A program made the position numbers and the translations under genes. DNA of 64,000 bases. Source: Chitinophaga sp. E66 (GTDB lineage: Bacteria > Bacteroidota > Bacteroidia > Chitinophagales > Chitinophagaceae). Every line of letters starts with the position of its first letter. Position 1 is the first letter of the stretch. Location of the stretch: positions 1,426,001 to 1,490,000 of the forward strand of contig CP079103.1 of assembly GCA_019285755.1 (NCBI GenBank), read 5' to 3'. Below are positions 39,522 through 49,495 of this stretch, piece after piece. A model generated the notes under the pieces. It worked only from the letters and a program-made list of their open reading frames with translations, did not search any database and was not told where the DNA came from.

Positions 39522-41932
39522 TCAGAATTTATACGCGACGCCGAACGTGAAGTTGACGGGCTTCTGCGGATTCACCGACCAGTAGCCGCTATACCATTTT
39601 TCGTTTGTGATATTATTGACGTTGAGGTTCACGCGAACGTGGGGGCCGTTGTAGAACACGCCGGCATTTACCGTAACCCAGGAAGGAAGGTAGAACGTGC
39701 CGGTTACGCTGTTGTCGATCACCTTATACTCGCTGCCGTAGTTGCCGCCGGCGCCAAATCCAAAATTGCGCAACGGCCCTGCTGGAGCGTATAAGATGCC
39801 CACAGGTTGGCAAGGTTGCTTGGCCCTGGCCGCCATATGCCCTGCCGGGCTCCTGGTAGAAATTGCCGGGGATGCCTTCTATCGTTTCGCCGTAGTTATA
39901 GGCATATCCTGCAATCAACACCAGCCCTGCCACCGGACGCGCATTCAGGTCGAACTCGAAGCCCTGGCTTTTTACTTTACCGCCCTGGGTGTATTGGTCC
40001 ATTCCCATATCGATCACCCGGTCTTTTACGCGGATGTCGTAAACAGAAGCCGTGGCGGTCAGCCGGTCGTTCAGGAGGTTCACCTTTACACCGCCTTCCA
40101 GCTGGTTGGCCTGTTCCGGCCTGAATGATTTTGCGCCGCCGCCCGAGAGGTTCCGCGGGTCTACGTTGATGAAAGCGTTCATGTAGTTGGCGAAGATGGA
40201 TACCTTGTCCAATACTGGTTGGTAAATGATACCGAGCTTGGGCGAAACTGCGAACTGGTCATAGTCATCATCGGTCGCTTTCTTATCGCCCCAGGATTTG
40301 AAATAATCCGCCCGGACACTCGCCATGACCATCAGGCCGGGCGTGATGTTGAGAAGGTCGGACGCGTAGGCGCTATAGGTACTGTTGCGGATATCGCCGG
40401 AATTGTTCCCGCCGGAAGTTGCCAGCAGGTTCTCGATAGCCTGCCGGTTAAATTGCAGGGGCTGCCCGTCTGTACCGTTTACCGGGTAGGAGAAATTTCC
40501 CTGCGGCGTCACGCGCCGGCCTACGGCCCAGGGGCCGCCGTTGTCTACCAGGTTGCGGTTAAAGAAGTCCACGCCCAAGAGCAGCCTGTTACGGAGACTG
40601 CCCAGCCTGAAGTCGCCGTTGAAGTTCTGTTGGATGTCGGTAGTGGAGATCGTCTGATTTTCGTTATGGAACCATTGGTCGAAGGTGTTATCATGGTCGC
40701 CGGCGTCTTCGTCCCATATATAGGTATAGATGCCTTTGGCTTTTACGCTGGAGCGGGACACCACGGTCTGGGAGGTCCACCGGTCAGACAACTTATACAC
40801 CATCTGCGCCTGGAATATCGCCCGGGGATTGCGGATGGTGAGGTCGTTGCTGGTGAAGGATACTTCGTTATTGAGGTTAAGCTCGTCTAGATTCTTGTAT
40901 TCAAGCGGGGTAGCGCGGTTGTTATGGAAGAACACGGGCGGAACTGCTCTTTCTTCCTGCAGAATCTCCGCCATGAAATGAAAGGAGAGGCGGTCGGAGG
41001 CCTGATAGCTGAGCGTGGGCTGAATATAGAAGGCTTTGCGGAACCCGGCGTCCTGGAAAGAGTTCTCGGTCGTGTAGGCGGTGTTCAGGCGGAAATAGAC
41101 ATTGTTTTCTTTACTGAGGACGGCGTTCACGTCTGCCGTCAGGCGGTTGAGGCCGAAACTACCCATCTGGTATCCTACCTCTCCGCCCAAACCGTCGAAC
41201 GGTTTCTTGGTGATGGTGTTGATGAAACCGCCATAGGCGTAATAGGCGCCGCCGAAAAGCGTGCCCGAAGGCCCTTTGATCACCTGGATCTCCTGGACGC
41301 CCGCTGGGTCCAGGGTGCCGGTAGTGATGCCGGGCAGTCCGTTGACGAGCAGGGGTTGCGCGTCGAACCCGCGAAGGGCATAATAGGCGGCCCCGTCACC
41401 GGCGCGGCCGGTAGACTCCCAGTGCGGGTGATGCCGGGGATATTGCGGAGGGCGTCGTCATAATTGGTAAGGCCTTGCTGCTTCATGATCTCCGTGGTCA
41501 CCGTGTTATACACCTGTGGGTTTTCGAGGTTTTTGAGCGGCATTTTTGCGACCGTCTGCCCGGCGCGTCCGGATTCGCGGCCAGAGATAGTTACTTCATG
41601 GAGTTGCGCGGCGTTCTCGTTGAGGGAGAAATCGGCCGTGACGGTTTGCCCGGCGGTTATGGTCACGGTCTTTTCCTGTCCCGCAGCGCTTACCGCCGTA
41701 ACGATGATGCGCCAGGTGCCGGGCCGAATGTTGCGGATGGTATATTCGCCGTTCTCGTTGCTGATGGCGCCGCGGTTCGACTGATCTATCCGGATGGTGA
41801 TATTGGCGGCCGGTTTGCCGTCGGCCGTTGTGAGGGTTCCCGGATGGTGCCGGTATTATCGCGGCCCTGCTGTGCGAAGCCGGTGAGGGCGAGGAGCAGG
41901 GTTGCGCAAACAAGAAGTAAGTGTTTTTTCAT
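39522..41932 (-). CDS. TonB-dependent siderophore-type receptor
   Basis: About 800 residues from ATG 41932; signal peptide MKKHLLLVCATLLLALTGFA cut before QQ. A carboxypeptidase-regulatory-like domain (GKPAANITIRIDQSNRGAIS) precedes a plug with siderophore-receptor motifs (DDALRNIPGITRTG, EIQVIKGPSGTLFGGAYYAY) and a barrel ending LNVNNITNEKWYSGYW and terminal Phe (FGVAYKF). This pattern matches FhuE/FoxA-like ferric siderophore receptors. About five frameshifts. It is a single-gene unit with its own terminator; array D lies about 130 bp upstream of its start. Confidence 0.9.
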
Positions 41933-42505
41933 GGGAGGAGAAGATTTGGGTTGAGCCTTTCGGCCGTGCAAAGTTCTCCTGATAAACGGCTGCCGTTTAC
42001 GCGATACGGAAATTGATTTGCGGGATGCGGAATTCCTGTTGGTTGCCTCGTAGCTATCGAATTGTCATCAAACGACAGTGAAATTGTCATCTAACCGTAT
42101 TGTAACCGTATTGCAACCGTATTAAAACAGTAGTCTAACCGTATTGTAACCGTATTCTAACCGTATGACAACGGTATGGCTGCCGTATGGCCGAAGTAAC
42201 TCCTGCGCATGTATACCGTATGGATATTGGCTCAGTTGGAATACAGCCGCCACCGTCCGTGCTGACGGTGGTGATATGGAGGTTCAGCGCCCGGGGAACC
42301 ATTCAGAACGCTCATGCCCTGGCCAATAGGTGCATCAGTTCTTTTTCGCGGCCGTAGAGGGTGTGAAGCGGATTAGAGTGGCTGTTGGCAGAGTGCCCGT
42401 GGTGGTTGTGATCCATCAACCGGGTACGGATGCCGGGCGTAAGGTACAAGCGCTCATCGCGCCACATGAACGAAAGAGGGCCGCTGGTTTCAGCGGCCCT
42501 TTCTT
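41933..42505. other. Intergenic region upstream of the siderophore-type receptor
   Basis: About 570 bp. It contains 11-bp repeat array D (42060-42191), a lone extra copy of CCGTATGG near 42217, a perfect 8-bp hairpin CCACCGTC/GACGGTGG at 42250-42271 without a T-tract, and the terminator of the PQQ-like gene (42478-42499). I see no convincing gene in it. Confidence 0.5.
42060..42191. repeat. 11-bp-period tandem array D (12 units)
   Basis: Twelve consecutive 11-bp units. Units 1-3 are AATTGTCATCA, AACGACAGTGA and AATTGTCATCT; units 4-12 are variants of AACCGTATTGT (AACCGTATTGC, AACCGTATTAA, AACAGTAGTCT, AACCGTATTCT, AACCGTATGAC, AACGGTATGGC, TGCCGTATGGC). The period is exactly 11 bp throughout, with the change of family in phase at 42093. 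Confidence 0.93.
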
Positions 42506-42507
42506 TT
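42478..42507 (-). terminator. Terminator after the PQQ-like propeller gene
   Basis: Perfect 9-bp stem GGGCCGCTG/CAGCGGCCC (42478-42499) directly after the stop codon; T-rich on both sides, so it could act in both directions. Confidence 0.75.
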
Positions 42508-43770
42508 ATTCATAAGGAGCAGGTATTGGCATGGCGTAGATATTGCCATCGTTGGCGGCAATGAAGATCGTTTTGCCGGCAATGACAGGCGTGGCTGTAA
42601 TAGGACCGAGCTGATGGAGCTTGTTCATCACGGCGATAGTTGTGGCGTATTGCTCGACAGGGGCTCCCGCAGCCAGATGGTTGAAATTAATGGCATGCGC
42701 GGTATCCAGGAAGATGTATCCTTTGCTTTGGCGGCCGGGCGTCTCGAATGCACCGATAATTTTCAGATTCGATCTTTCCAGCAGATACATCCGCCCGGTG
42801 AAATCTCCGTAGGTGACGGTTTTCCGCTGACAGCCGCTTCTCCGAAAACGTATCCGCCGCCTTTATTCCGGCTGATCTCCTTCCCGCTCTGAAGATTGAG
42901 GCATAGCATTAAGTAGGAGTCGGAAGTCCCGACATATACTTCATCCTGAACGATTACCGCGCCGCCGGATATCCAGGCATTCCCGCTTCGTAAGTCCATT
43001 CTAAGGCCCCGGTTTGCAGATTCAGCGCCCTTAGTTTTGCATCGCGGGCGCCGATGATGACTTTCCGTTCCCGATGGCCGGGCGTGCCTGAATACCTTGC
43101 AGAACGCCATGGTATACGGTGTCTGTGCCGGTTTGGTATTTCCATTTCAATTTGCCGGTAGTTGCGTCGAGCGCATACACGTAAGTATCCCAGCTGCCGA
43201 TGACGAGGGTGTTTTCACTATATGCGGCGCCTCCGTGAATGGGGCCCTGGGTCCGGTATTTCCAGCGAAGGGCGCCGGTGGAAGCATTCAGGGCATATAT
43301 GCAGCTGTCGCTGCTGCCGAAGTAGACGGTCTCACCATCGGTGGCGGGAGAGGAGAGGAAGAAATCATAGGGTCTTCCATATAAGTTGAAAGTGGCTGCA
43401 AGGTCCATAGTCCTTTGCCGCCGATTTTCCGCTCACCACCGGTCTTAAAGCGCCAGCGTAGTTTGCCGGTCCTGGCGTCTACGGCATAGTAGTGGCCGTC
43501 ATAACTGCCAAAGATCGCCGAATTGGCGGCGATGCAGGGCTGTGTGCCGATGGCTTTTCCGGTCTTAAATTTCCATCGTTCCGTGCCGGTGCTGATGTCT
43601 ACTGCGTAGAGATGGCCGTTGGCGTTCCCGGCCAGGAGGGTTTTTTCAAACAACGCCGGGGCGCTGACGAACCGGCCTTCTGTTGAGAATTTCCAGGAAT
43701 AGGGGCCGTTTTGGGCCAGGCTGCCCAGGCTCGTGGCTGCCAGGGCGATCGTCAGGTAAATGGTTTTCAT
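42506..43770 (-). CDS. Exported PQQ-like (BamB-type) beta-propeller protein
   Basis: About 420 residues from ATG 43770; signal peptide MKTIYLTIALAATSLGSLA cut before QNG. Repeated blades follow the pattern LYAVDISTGTERWKFKTG, YYAVDARTGKLRWRFKTGG, YALNASTGALRWKYRTQG, YALDATTGKLKWKYQTGT and RALNLQTGALEWTYEAG, seven or so in total. Propellers of this type serve as BamB-like scaffolds or as periplasmic binding proteins; the residues for PQQ chemistry are not obvious, so an enzyme role is not claimed. Three frameshifts (near 43405, 43070 and 42790). Confidence 0.85.
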
Positions 43771-43922
43771 GAAGCATTGTATATTAAGGGACAGGGGCCG
43801 GTGGGGCCGGCGCATTTCTTCAATATACGGTCCGGGAATTGTTTTTCAAAATTCCCGGTGCTGCTGACATAAGGCTGTCAATCTACCCGAATACCTTTAT
43901 ATTACAATTAAACCCGACAAAC

Positions 43923-44498
43923 ATGCAAAAGACGATCACCGAAACCTTTACCCCGATAGCCCTAAATCCTGGCGCGAATGGTTAAAAAGAACCACCGCAG
44001 CAAAGATTCTATCTGGGTAATTATGTACCGTAAATCTGCCGATATGCCTTCCATGGATTGGAGCGATGCGGTGGATGAGGCGCTTTGCTTCGGATGGATC
44101 GATAGTACCCGTAAAACACTCGATGAAGGCTCCTTTGCACAGTATTTCTCCGCCGTAAGCCCGATAGCAATTGGTCTAAGATCAATAAAGCAAAGGTGGA
44201 AAGGCTGATCCAGGAAATGAAAATGGCCAAAGCCGGACTGGAAAGCATTGAAATTGCGAAACAGAACGGCGCGTGGACAAGGCTCGATACGGTAGAAGAA
44301 CTGATCATCCCCAGGGATCTGGAACTGGCTTTCAAATCCCAACCGGGTGCGAAGGAGTACTTTACCAGCGCGTCTAAATCCATCCGCAAAATGATGCTGC
44401 ATTGGGTGGAGATGGCGAAGAGACCTGAGACGCGGCAGAAACGCGTGGATGCCATCGTGGAGGCGTCGGCGGAAAGGAAAAGGCCCAAGGGATTTTGA
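43923..44498 (+). CDS. YdeI/OmpD-associated family protein
   Basis: About 192 residues from ATG 43923 (MQKTITETF). Family features: REWLKKNHRSKDSIWVIMYR, the conserved DAVDEALCFGWIDSTRK, and the C-terminal KEYFTSASKSIRKMMLHWVE with MAKRPETRQKRVDAIVE. Frameshifts near 43950 and 44160 (one base each). The family (bacteriocin-protection protein in some annotations) is widespread and poorly characterised; a cytoplasmic role is likely. Confidence 0.85.
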
Positions 44499-44583
44499 TC
44501 ATATGGCAGAACAACGATACTCTGCAGTTCGCAACTAAAGTGCCCGAACGGTTGTTAATTTCTGGAACAAACCGGAAAGGAAC

Positions 44584-44987
44584 ATGAAAAAACAACCGCA
44601 TTCCTGCTCGTTATTTGTCTGCTGGCGGCTGGCAGCGCATCGGCTTCCCGTTTCGATCAGTCAGTAACCGAAACCGCCACGGGCGTAGTAAACGTAGCCA
44701 CGACCAGCGCTAAGATCATGAAAGTGCTGACGCCTTCCCTGGGCCTGACAAAAAAGCAACAACCTACCGTGCTCAAACTCGTCTCCACCTATCTGCTCGA
44801 CCGGAATAACCTCAATCCCCTGAAGTCATCCAATTCCAATGAGTATAATTCCAAATTCGGCATTCTGAACAACGGCTTCATGGGGAAAATGAAAACGATT
44901 CTCACTGTACGCCAGTTCGCTAAATTCCTCGGTCTCAAACCTTCCGCCACGAATACCGCAGCCGTACTCTGGATACTGTTCTTTTAG
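44584..44987 (+). CDS. Small exported protein, unknown
   Basis: About 134 residues. Adding one A to the AAAAAA run after ATG 44584 gives a signal peptide (MKKTTAFLLVICLLAAGSASA). The mature part has two helical stretches with an LGLTKKQQPTVLKLVSTYLL segment reminiscent of LTxxQ-type periplasmic proteins and a repeated FGILNNGF...RQFAKFLGLKP. No firm family. Downstream of the YdeI-like gene by 85 bp. Confidence 0.6.
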
Positions 44988-45008
44988 AACATCGGTTCAG
45001 TTGGAAGG

Positions 45009-46178
45009 TTATCTCGTGGGCGACAGCGTCACCTCGTCGATTTTCTTACCGTTGATATCGAATACTTCGATCTGTAACTGCCGGCCATCGGCTTTGGCCT
45101 TAACGATGGAGGTATTGAGTTTACCAGTACCGGGAAGTTCCAGGCGCCGGCCTGGGGCAACTTCTTGACGTTGCGGTGCAGGTGCCCGCTAAGCATTACC
45201 TGCGCACCGGCGGCATTCAGCAGGGGACAAACTTTTCTGCTACTTCCTGTTCTCCATGCCATCCGCCGAACGGTGGAATATGAGCGATCACCACTTTATA
45301 AGGTGCTTCCGTGTATTCGGGGCGTTTCAATGCTTCTTTCAGCCAGGCGGCCTGCTGCGTCCGGTATGCATCATAATCGGCAATGCCAGTATATTCGATG
45401 TCGGAATCGGGCTTGTCTTCCCCGGTGTCCAGTACTACAAAGCAAATGGGCCCGGTACGGAATATATAATACAGCTGACCGGAGGCCGTGGGGAAATAAC
45501 GGGGAACTGGCTGGCAAATTCTCCGCGGGTTTCATGGTTGCCGCGGGCATAATACATGGGTATACGGTCGGCAAATATGCTGATGGCCGTATCCATGAAC
45601 GAGCTGAATATCTGGGCCTCGTTCCGGGAATTGTTCTGCATGTCTCCGTTGAAGAATACGAGTTGATTGCTTTTCCAGTCAACCTGCCCCAACAGCTTTT
45701 TCATGACATCGTTTTGCTGATGTATGTCGTTGACCATGGCGAAACTGATCTGAGAGGCCCGGGGATCCAGGGTGGTAAAGGTGGGTAATTCCGCCCGGTA
45801 TGCCGCACTGGCAGCAATATTTCCGTATTGGAGGATGTAACTCTCATGGCTAAGGACCTCCCGGGAATAGATTCGGTAGCGGTACCTGGTGGCAGGCTGC
45901 AATCCTTCTATGCGGACGTTGTGCACGGTGCCTTCGGTTTTTTGGCCATGTGCGGAGGCGAAGTGTTTCGGGCGCTCCTTTGCATAAAAGTGCGAACTGT
46001 CGGCCGGGGCGAGTTCTACCCAGGCAATGCCGCTTCTGTTGGTGGTGAAGACGATATTGACGCCGTTCTCCCCGAGTGCCTGCAGGTATGGCCCGTGGGT
46101 GATCTTAAATGCTTCCTGGCAAACAACGAGTAGCGGGGACAATACAAGCGCCCTGAGGATCAGTAAAAAGTTTTTCAT
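45009..46178 (-). CDS. Exported metallophosphoesterase with purple-acid-phosphatase-like N-terminal domain
   Basis: About 390 residues from ATG 46178; signal peptide MKNFLLILRALVLSPLLVVC, possibly lipidated at the Cys. An N-terminal Fn3-like domain (THGPYLQALGENGVNIVFTT) as in purple acid phosphatases is followed by the calcineurin-type catalytic domain with all motifs: DIH in MVNDIHQQ, GD in FFNGDMQNN, GNHE in ARGNHETR, HIPP and GHLH in LSGHLHRN. About three frameshifts (near 45490, 45240 and 45110). The natural stop TAA at 45009-45011 ends EVTLSPTR. It probably hydrolyses phosphoesters outside the cytoplasm. Confidence 0.88.
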
Positions 46179-46512
46179 CAGTGAAATTATTTAAGCCGTG
46201 TTCCGGCATGCAGACAATATAGGGCGATTTGCGCAGGAATCCCAGCAACCATGTTACCTTTAGCTGAAACTTAGCAGTAACAGCATTTCCGGAGCGGGAC
46301 GATTCGCCACAATTGAGCATTTAATTCAACACCAGATATATAAAGTCCCAAACCGCATTGGCCGGCGGTGGGCGTCTTTCTAAAGCACAAAGAGAAGCGG
46401 TTCTCCTGTGATAAGGGCATTTCGCGGACGATGGTTCGGTTAAATGAAAGACAATGTTGTTGCTTCTTTGGTTCGCTTCTTGGGCTGCAACCGGTTAAAC
46501 GTGACTTCATCA
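46179..46512. other. Intergenic region, no feature recognised
   Basis: About 330 bp between the divergent metallophosphoesterase and truncated glycosyltransferase genes. I see no gene, terminator or clear promoter box in it. Confidence 0.4.
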
Positions 46513-47221
46513 ATGACTATCCTTAAAAAGCCGCGGCTGCGCAGTTTCACCTGGCATGCCCATGGAAGTTATTTATACTATCTCTCGCAGGGCTATCATG
46601 ATATCTTCATTCCCATTAAGGCTGAAAAAGGCGAAGGGTATTGGGGAAGGGAAACCACTTTCCCATTCGGAGACAATGTCCACGAAATCCCTGCAGACCT
46701 GGTAAGGGATTTTTCTTTCGACCTCATCCTTTTTCAATCCGAAATAAACTACCGGACGGATCAGTATGCCGTGTTATCGGAGGCCCAGCGCCAGCTCCCT
46801 GTATTTACCTGGAACATAATACGCCCGCAGGACCTGCTGCAGCAACGCCGCATCCGGCCGACGATCCGGGCATTTTGCTGGTGCATGTTACACATTTTAA
46901 CCGCCTGATGTGGGATAATAACAGAACGCCCGCCATGGTGATCCCGCATGGTGTGACAGAGTCGCATGTGCCATGGAAGGGCTCCCTGCCCAGGGGGCTT
47001 ACAATTGTCAATCATATGCGTCAACGCGGCCGGCCATTGGGATACGACCTTTTACGGAAGCCCGGCGGCGCCTCCCGCCAGACCTCGCCGGTATGGGTAA
47101 TGGCAACAGCGGTATTGGAGAAATCCTGCACCCGCAATTGCCGGAAGCCCGCAGTCACTACCGGTTTCTCTTCCATCCCGTACGCCATACCAGCCTGGCG
47201 TTAGACGAAGTGATTTTATAA
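46513..47221 (+). pseudogene. Glycosyltransferase (GT1/GT4-like), cut off at the 3' end
   Basis: ATG 46513 (MTILKKPRLRSFTWHAHGSY). The N-terminal half of a GT-B enzyme is recognisable after repair of frameshifts near 46805, 46905 and 47060: HGSYLYYLSQGYHDIFIPIK, then YLEHNTPAGP, ILLVHVTHFNRLMWDN, VIPHGV, and the start of the C-terminal domain (GMGNGNSG, YRFLFHPVRHTSLAL). Homologues continue from that last motif into an E-x7-E donor-binding region; here the frame ends after a few unrelated residues (DEVIL, stop at 47221). About 100-150 residues are missing. The sequence becomes AT-rich at the same point, near 47200. Confidence 0.7.
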
Positions 47222-47256
47222 AAAACACGGGAAGTGGTTTTTACCCGATTTTATGT

Positions 47257-49489
47257 TTAGTGAATTACGATTTCATCACAACAGATTGCCGGTTTCTTAT
47301 TACTTCCCCTCCAGGCAGGCATCTTAGGCAAACATTTGGCTGTTATCCGAATATAGCGTGCATTGTTGGACTTTGCCTGAAGTTGATATTTTTGACTTCG
47401 ATTTTCCAGTCAGTGCTATTCGGGATTGACTGTAGCGCAAGCTGCCGCCATTCAGTATTATCACTGGATGATTCTACTATGATTTCTGTTGGAAGAAAAA
47501 TAAAGTGTTGAACATCTTTTAAAAAGTTGAGTTCAACTTGTTGAATTGCTGAGTTTTTTTCCAGATCAATTGTTGCTACCATGTCATTGCCATAAATGAA
47601 TAACCAGTTAAGAGCGAATTTTGTTCCGCCGAAGATTCCATCTGTAAGTGTTGCTTCTTTTTCGCTGTAAACTCTGGAGAGAATGGATACCTCAAGGTTA
47701 CTTTTTTACGAAAAGCAAGGCTGGTTTGGAAAGGTTTAGATAACAAGTCGTCCCATTCCTTTTTATAGTTATCAGGAGAAACTCCGCCTTCAGAAATCTC
47801 TTTTACGCCTGCCTTTTTCGCTTGAGCCGTGAATCGATTTATCCGTCCATTCCAATTAGGTAAAGTTGTGAATCCTTTTGCAGATGGTTTAAGGTAACCG
47901 TGTTTATCTGCTCCGTTAACCTGGGCCTGTTGCAAAACTGTATATTCAAGCGGAAGGCGCGCATTATTGATCCTATTTGTTAATTCAGGATCGCCTTCTG
48001 CAGATCTCTCAGCCTGGTCGAATAAAGTTGAATATTGTTCAATTGCTTCGGGAGAAAGGAAATCATTGCGGTGATTTACCGGGCTGCCATATACGTCAAG
48101 TGATGCTTTGGAAGATTTTAAATTGGCAACTAACAAATTAATATACTTTGTTAAGGGTACGGATGCTTTTCCATAATAACCGCTCATAAATTCAGAAAAT
48201 GTTTTGTCAATAGGCTTTCGCGGCTGCCAAAGTGCTTTAGCTTGCAAATAAGTGTTAAGTTCCATCATATCAGAATAGGTCCATCCGCTACCTTGTGAGA
48301 AAACACCGGTAACGCCGTTTTTTGCAAAATATTCCAAATTTGGTTGCAATTCGAAATAGTCAGGAATGGGGCGAGATAATTCGAGAATTGTGTTGTGTAG
48401 TCCCATATAAATATGTTACTCACTATTTTCTTCCATCCCTGCAATGCATCTCGAAACTCAGCAGCTGAGGGATCCTCGGATAAAGGACGGTTTCTGTTTG
48501 CAGCAATACTGCTTAACATTATTATTACGTTTGATGCAGGTCGGGTTTTTTTCGGTGGTTTGATTGTATAGTTATAAGCTAATGTAGTAAACTGGCGATC
48601 TGGGAACTTAACAGCAACTTTATTGACAAATCGTATCAGAGATCCGGCGTGGCTATCTTCTTCTTTATCCGCTGTTGCACAACGATCACATGTGCAATAG
48701 CCAACTCCATCTTGGGGAGATATGCTCCAATATAATGCATCCGGTTTTTCTTTCATCAACTTACGGAGCTGGTTCACCGTAATGTTAACCACTTCATCGT
48801 TACTTAAACAAAGCTGGGTTGCCCTTCGTTCTCCATTTACAAAAGCATAATATTCCGGATGAGCGGGAAAATATTGAGCCGGCGGTACGAGCTTAAAGAA
48901 AGTATGTGCCCAAAGGCCCCATAAGTCTTCCGCTCTATGCAGCTTATGCCATTCTTGAAACTCCTGGTCCAATCGGCTTGGGTAGTAGGCATCCCGGAAT
49001 ACAAACTCGGGGATTTGTTTATCCATTAGGTGCGAGGGGATCTTTAATGTTGTTTTTTTGGGCACATATGCAGGTCCACGTGCATATTTTTGCATCCGAA
49101 GTATGTGTCTATTAAAGTGTAAACTCCATAAATTGGCCCTTTCCGCTTCCTGCCCGAACATAAAGATTTTTATCGTCACTTGATATGATAAAACCTTCTC
49201 CTTTAATTTTTTCAGTGCCCCATTTTTCTGAATGGTCTGTAAGACCAATAAATATTGCCGGTTCCCCTTCCTTGTAATTATTTTCCCGTATCATCTGCGG
49301 TTTGTCACCGCTTATCAACAGTACGTACTTTTGTAAAATTTCTGCTGCACGGGTTTCCGCGGTGGTTGCAGTTGTTGATATGACTATCTTATGACGCGCT
49401 TGGCCCTGATCTACCAGCGTGATATCATCTGAAAGCTGACAACCAGCGTTAGCTACAAGCGTCAGAGATAGGATGAGTGCGTTAATCAT
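47257..49489 (-). CDS. DUF4838 glycoside-hydrolase-like protein with C-terminal discoidin-like domain
   Basis: About 745 residues from ATG 49489 (MINALILSLTLVANAGC, lipobox-like). N-terminal GH20b-like alpha/beta domain (RAAEILQKYVLLISGDKP, ending YGVYTLIDTYFGC), central DUF4838 barrel with WSISPQDGVGYCTCDRCATA and FVNGERRATQLCLSN, and a discoidin/CBM32-type end (ARYIRITAKCLPKMPAWRG, then CCDEIVIH). About five frameshifts (for example near 49130, 49065, 48330, 47580 and 47360). It starts 6 bp after the YaiO-type gene, so it is the last gene of the exopolysaccharide operon, yet it is clearly AT-richer than all neighbours, suggesting recent acquisition. Confidence 0.8.
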
Positions 49490-49495
49490 ATTGCT

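Noticed and set aside
42250..42271. Hairpin CCACCGTC/GACGGTGG as a terminator
   Set aside because: No T-tract on either side and no gene ends next to it.
46271..46513. 80-residue minus-strand ORF between the metallophosphoesterase and GT genes
   Set aside because: No start context, no recognisable domain, and irregular Cys- and Arg-rich composition.
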